A DNA stretch of 64,000 nt from Zhongshania aliphaticivorans (GTDB taxonomy: Bacteria > Pseudomonadota > Gammaproteobacteria > Pseudomonadales > Spongiibacteraceae), in contig NZ_CACSIJ010000012.1 of assembly GCF_902705855.1 (NCBI RefSeq), forward strand, positions 42,497 to 106,496, in the 5' to 3' direction. The stretch's first letter is position 1; each line of letters opens with the position of its first letter. Position numbers and translations under genes: made by a program. The notes below the pieces were generated by a model, which was not told the DNA's origin, did not search any database, and saw nothing but the letters and a program-made list of their open reading frames with translations. Below, piece after piece: positions 63,557 to 64,000 of this stretch.

Positions 63557-64000
63557 CTATGAAACGTTTGGCATTGCCTTTAATAAGCGCTGGTATAATT
63601 TAGTATTTTTGCGAATCGACTTATGCTTTGCATACGCATCCACTGCACGATTCCATGCATCATCGCTACCATGGGCATTCAGAGAGAAACTAGTGCACAC
63701 GGTTTTATTTTCAACCTTTGAAGCCACACCAACTTGAAAAATTGGCGTTAGATTTCCGCTTTTTTCGGTCTTCAATAAATAACTGATTCCACGCACCGTG
63801 CCGTCGCTTTTAAAACACCGATCCTCTTTGGTTTCATCTAAATAACGTTGCTGCTCAGCTTCTAACACCGCATCGCGGGCCAGCGCTTCTTTCTCAATGT
63901 CATTCTTCTGTTTACCGTCAAGGCGCGTGCCTCCGGTCTTCAGCGAGAAATACTCCTGATACAACTTGCCCGCCACGGTACGGCGCACTCTGTAGCCATA
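63557..64000 (-). CDS. Unknown protein, N-terminus beyond the window edge (partial)
   Basis: The frame is open from the right edge (codons YGYRVRR...) to the stop at 63557; at least 147 residues are visible. It has a basic start (VRRTVAGKLYQEYFSLK), a charged helical region and several basic residues near the end. I recognise no family with confidence; the GYRVRRTVAGKLYQEYF segment recalls small DNA-binding N-terminal domains but this is a guess. It is convergent with ppa. Confidence 0.5.
   Translation of the reverse strand, partial: YGYRVRRTVAGKLYQEYFSLKTGGTRLDGKQKNDIEKEALARDAVLEAEQQRYLDETKEDRCFKSDGTVRGISYLLKTEKSGNLTPIFQVGVASKVENKTVCTSFSLNAHGSDDAWNRAVDAYAKHKSIRKNTKLYQRLLKAMPNVS

Noticed and set aside
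1-64000. tRNA, rRNA, CRISPR, IS element or prophage
   Set aside because: I read the intergenic regions and found no cloverleaf, spaced direct repeats, transposase or phage structural gene.

Overview
The window looks like chromosomal DNA of a Gram-negative gammaproteobacterium. It carries lipid A/Kdo genes (waaA and a Kdo-kinase-like gene), two TonB-dependent receptors, an RpoE/ChrR pair, ArfB and a methionine-salvage operon. The density of acyl-CoA dehydrogenases, P450s, enoyl-CoA hydratases and TetR regulators recalls marine hydrocarbon- or terpenoid-degrading lineages such as Spongiibacteraceae; that placement is inference from gene content. I saw no tRNA, rRNA, IS element or CRISPR array.

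Layout. 0-5.3 kb: tail of an outer-membrane-type gene, a secreted Gly/Leu decapeptide-repeat protein, and a bacterial multicomponent (diiron) monooxygenase operon behind a perfect 26-bp palindrome. Its beta subunit is interrupted by one in-frame TAA. 5.5-15.2 kb: a hydrolase, then a lipopolysaccharide/surface-glycan region: a decayed pyruvyl-transferase-like gene, a GT52-like transferase, an AT-rich capsule-type transferase with a G10 tract inside its reading frame, a YrbL-like kinase, waaA, a GT2 transferase, a Kdo kinase and a UDP-glucuronate epimerase. 15.6-32.3 kb: mixed chromosomal genes (epoxide hydrolase, esterases, TetR, arfB, TSUP permease, Hpt plus response regulator-GGDEF, TonB receptor, doxX-rpoE-chrR, cysteine synthase, P450, lemA plus a GIDE-like membrane protein). 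32.5-38.4 kb: mtnA-B-D-C, a lipoprotein and a UvrD-like helicase.

38.6-61.9 kb is a catabolic gene cluster: P450, ferredoxin reductase, ferredoxin, Rieske oxygenase, GMC alcohol oxidoreductase, two aldehyde dehydrogenases, acyl-CoA ligase, three acyl-CoA dehydrogenases, two crotonases, a DUF35/thiolase-like retro-aldolase pair, a glutathione transferase, a TonB receptor and TetR regulators at both edges. The gene set reads as: import, hydroxylation, oxidation to an acid, CoA activation, beta-oxidation, then C-C cleavage of a branched or alicyclic acyl-CoA. The substrate is unknown. Four intergenic regions in this cluster carry the same 19-bp inverted repeat, WATCTA-N7-TAGWTT, which I propose as the operator of the cluster regulator. 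The window ends with an SDR gene whose catalytic lysine codon is replaced by TAG, an inorganic pyrophosphatase, and a partial unknown gene.

The most unusual points are the shared operator, the G10 tract in a glycosyltransferase, and three genes broken by in-frame stops with otherwise intact reading frames.
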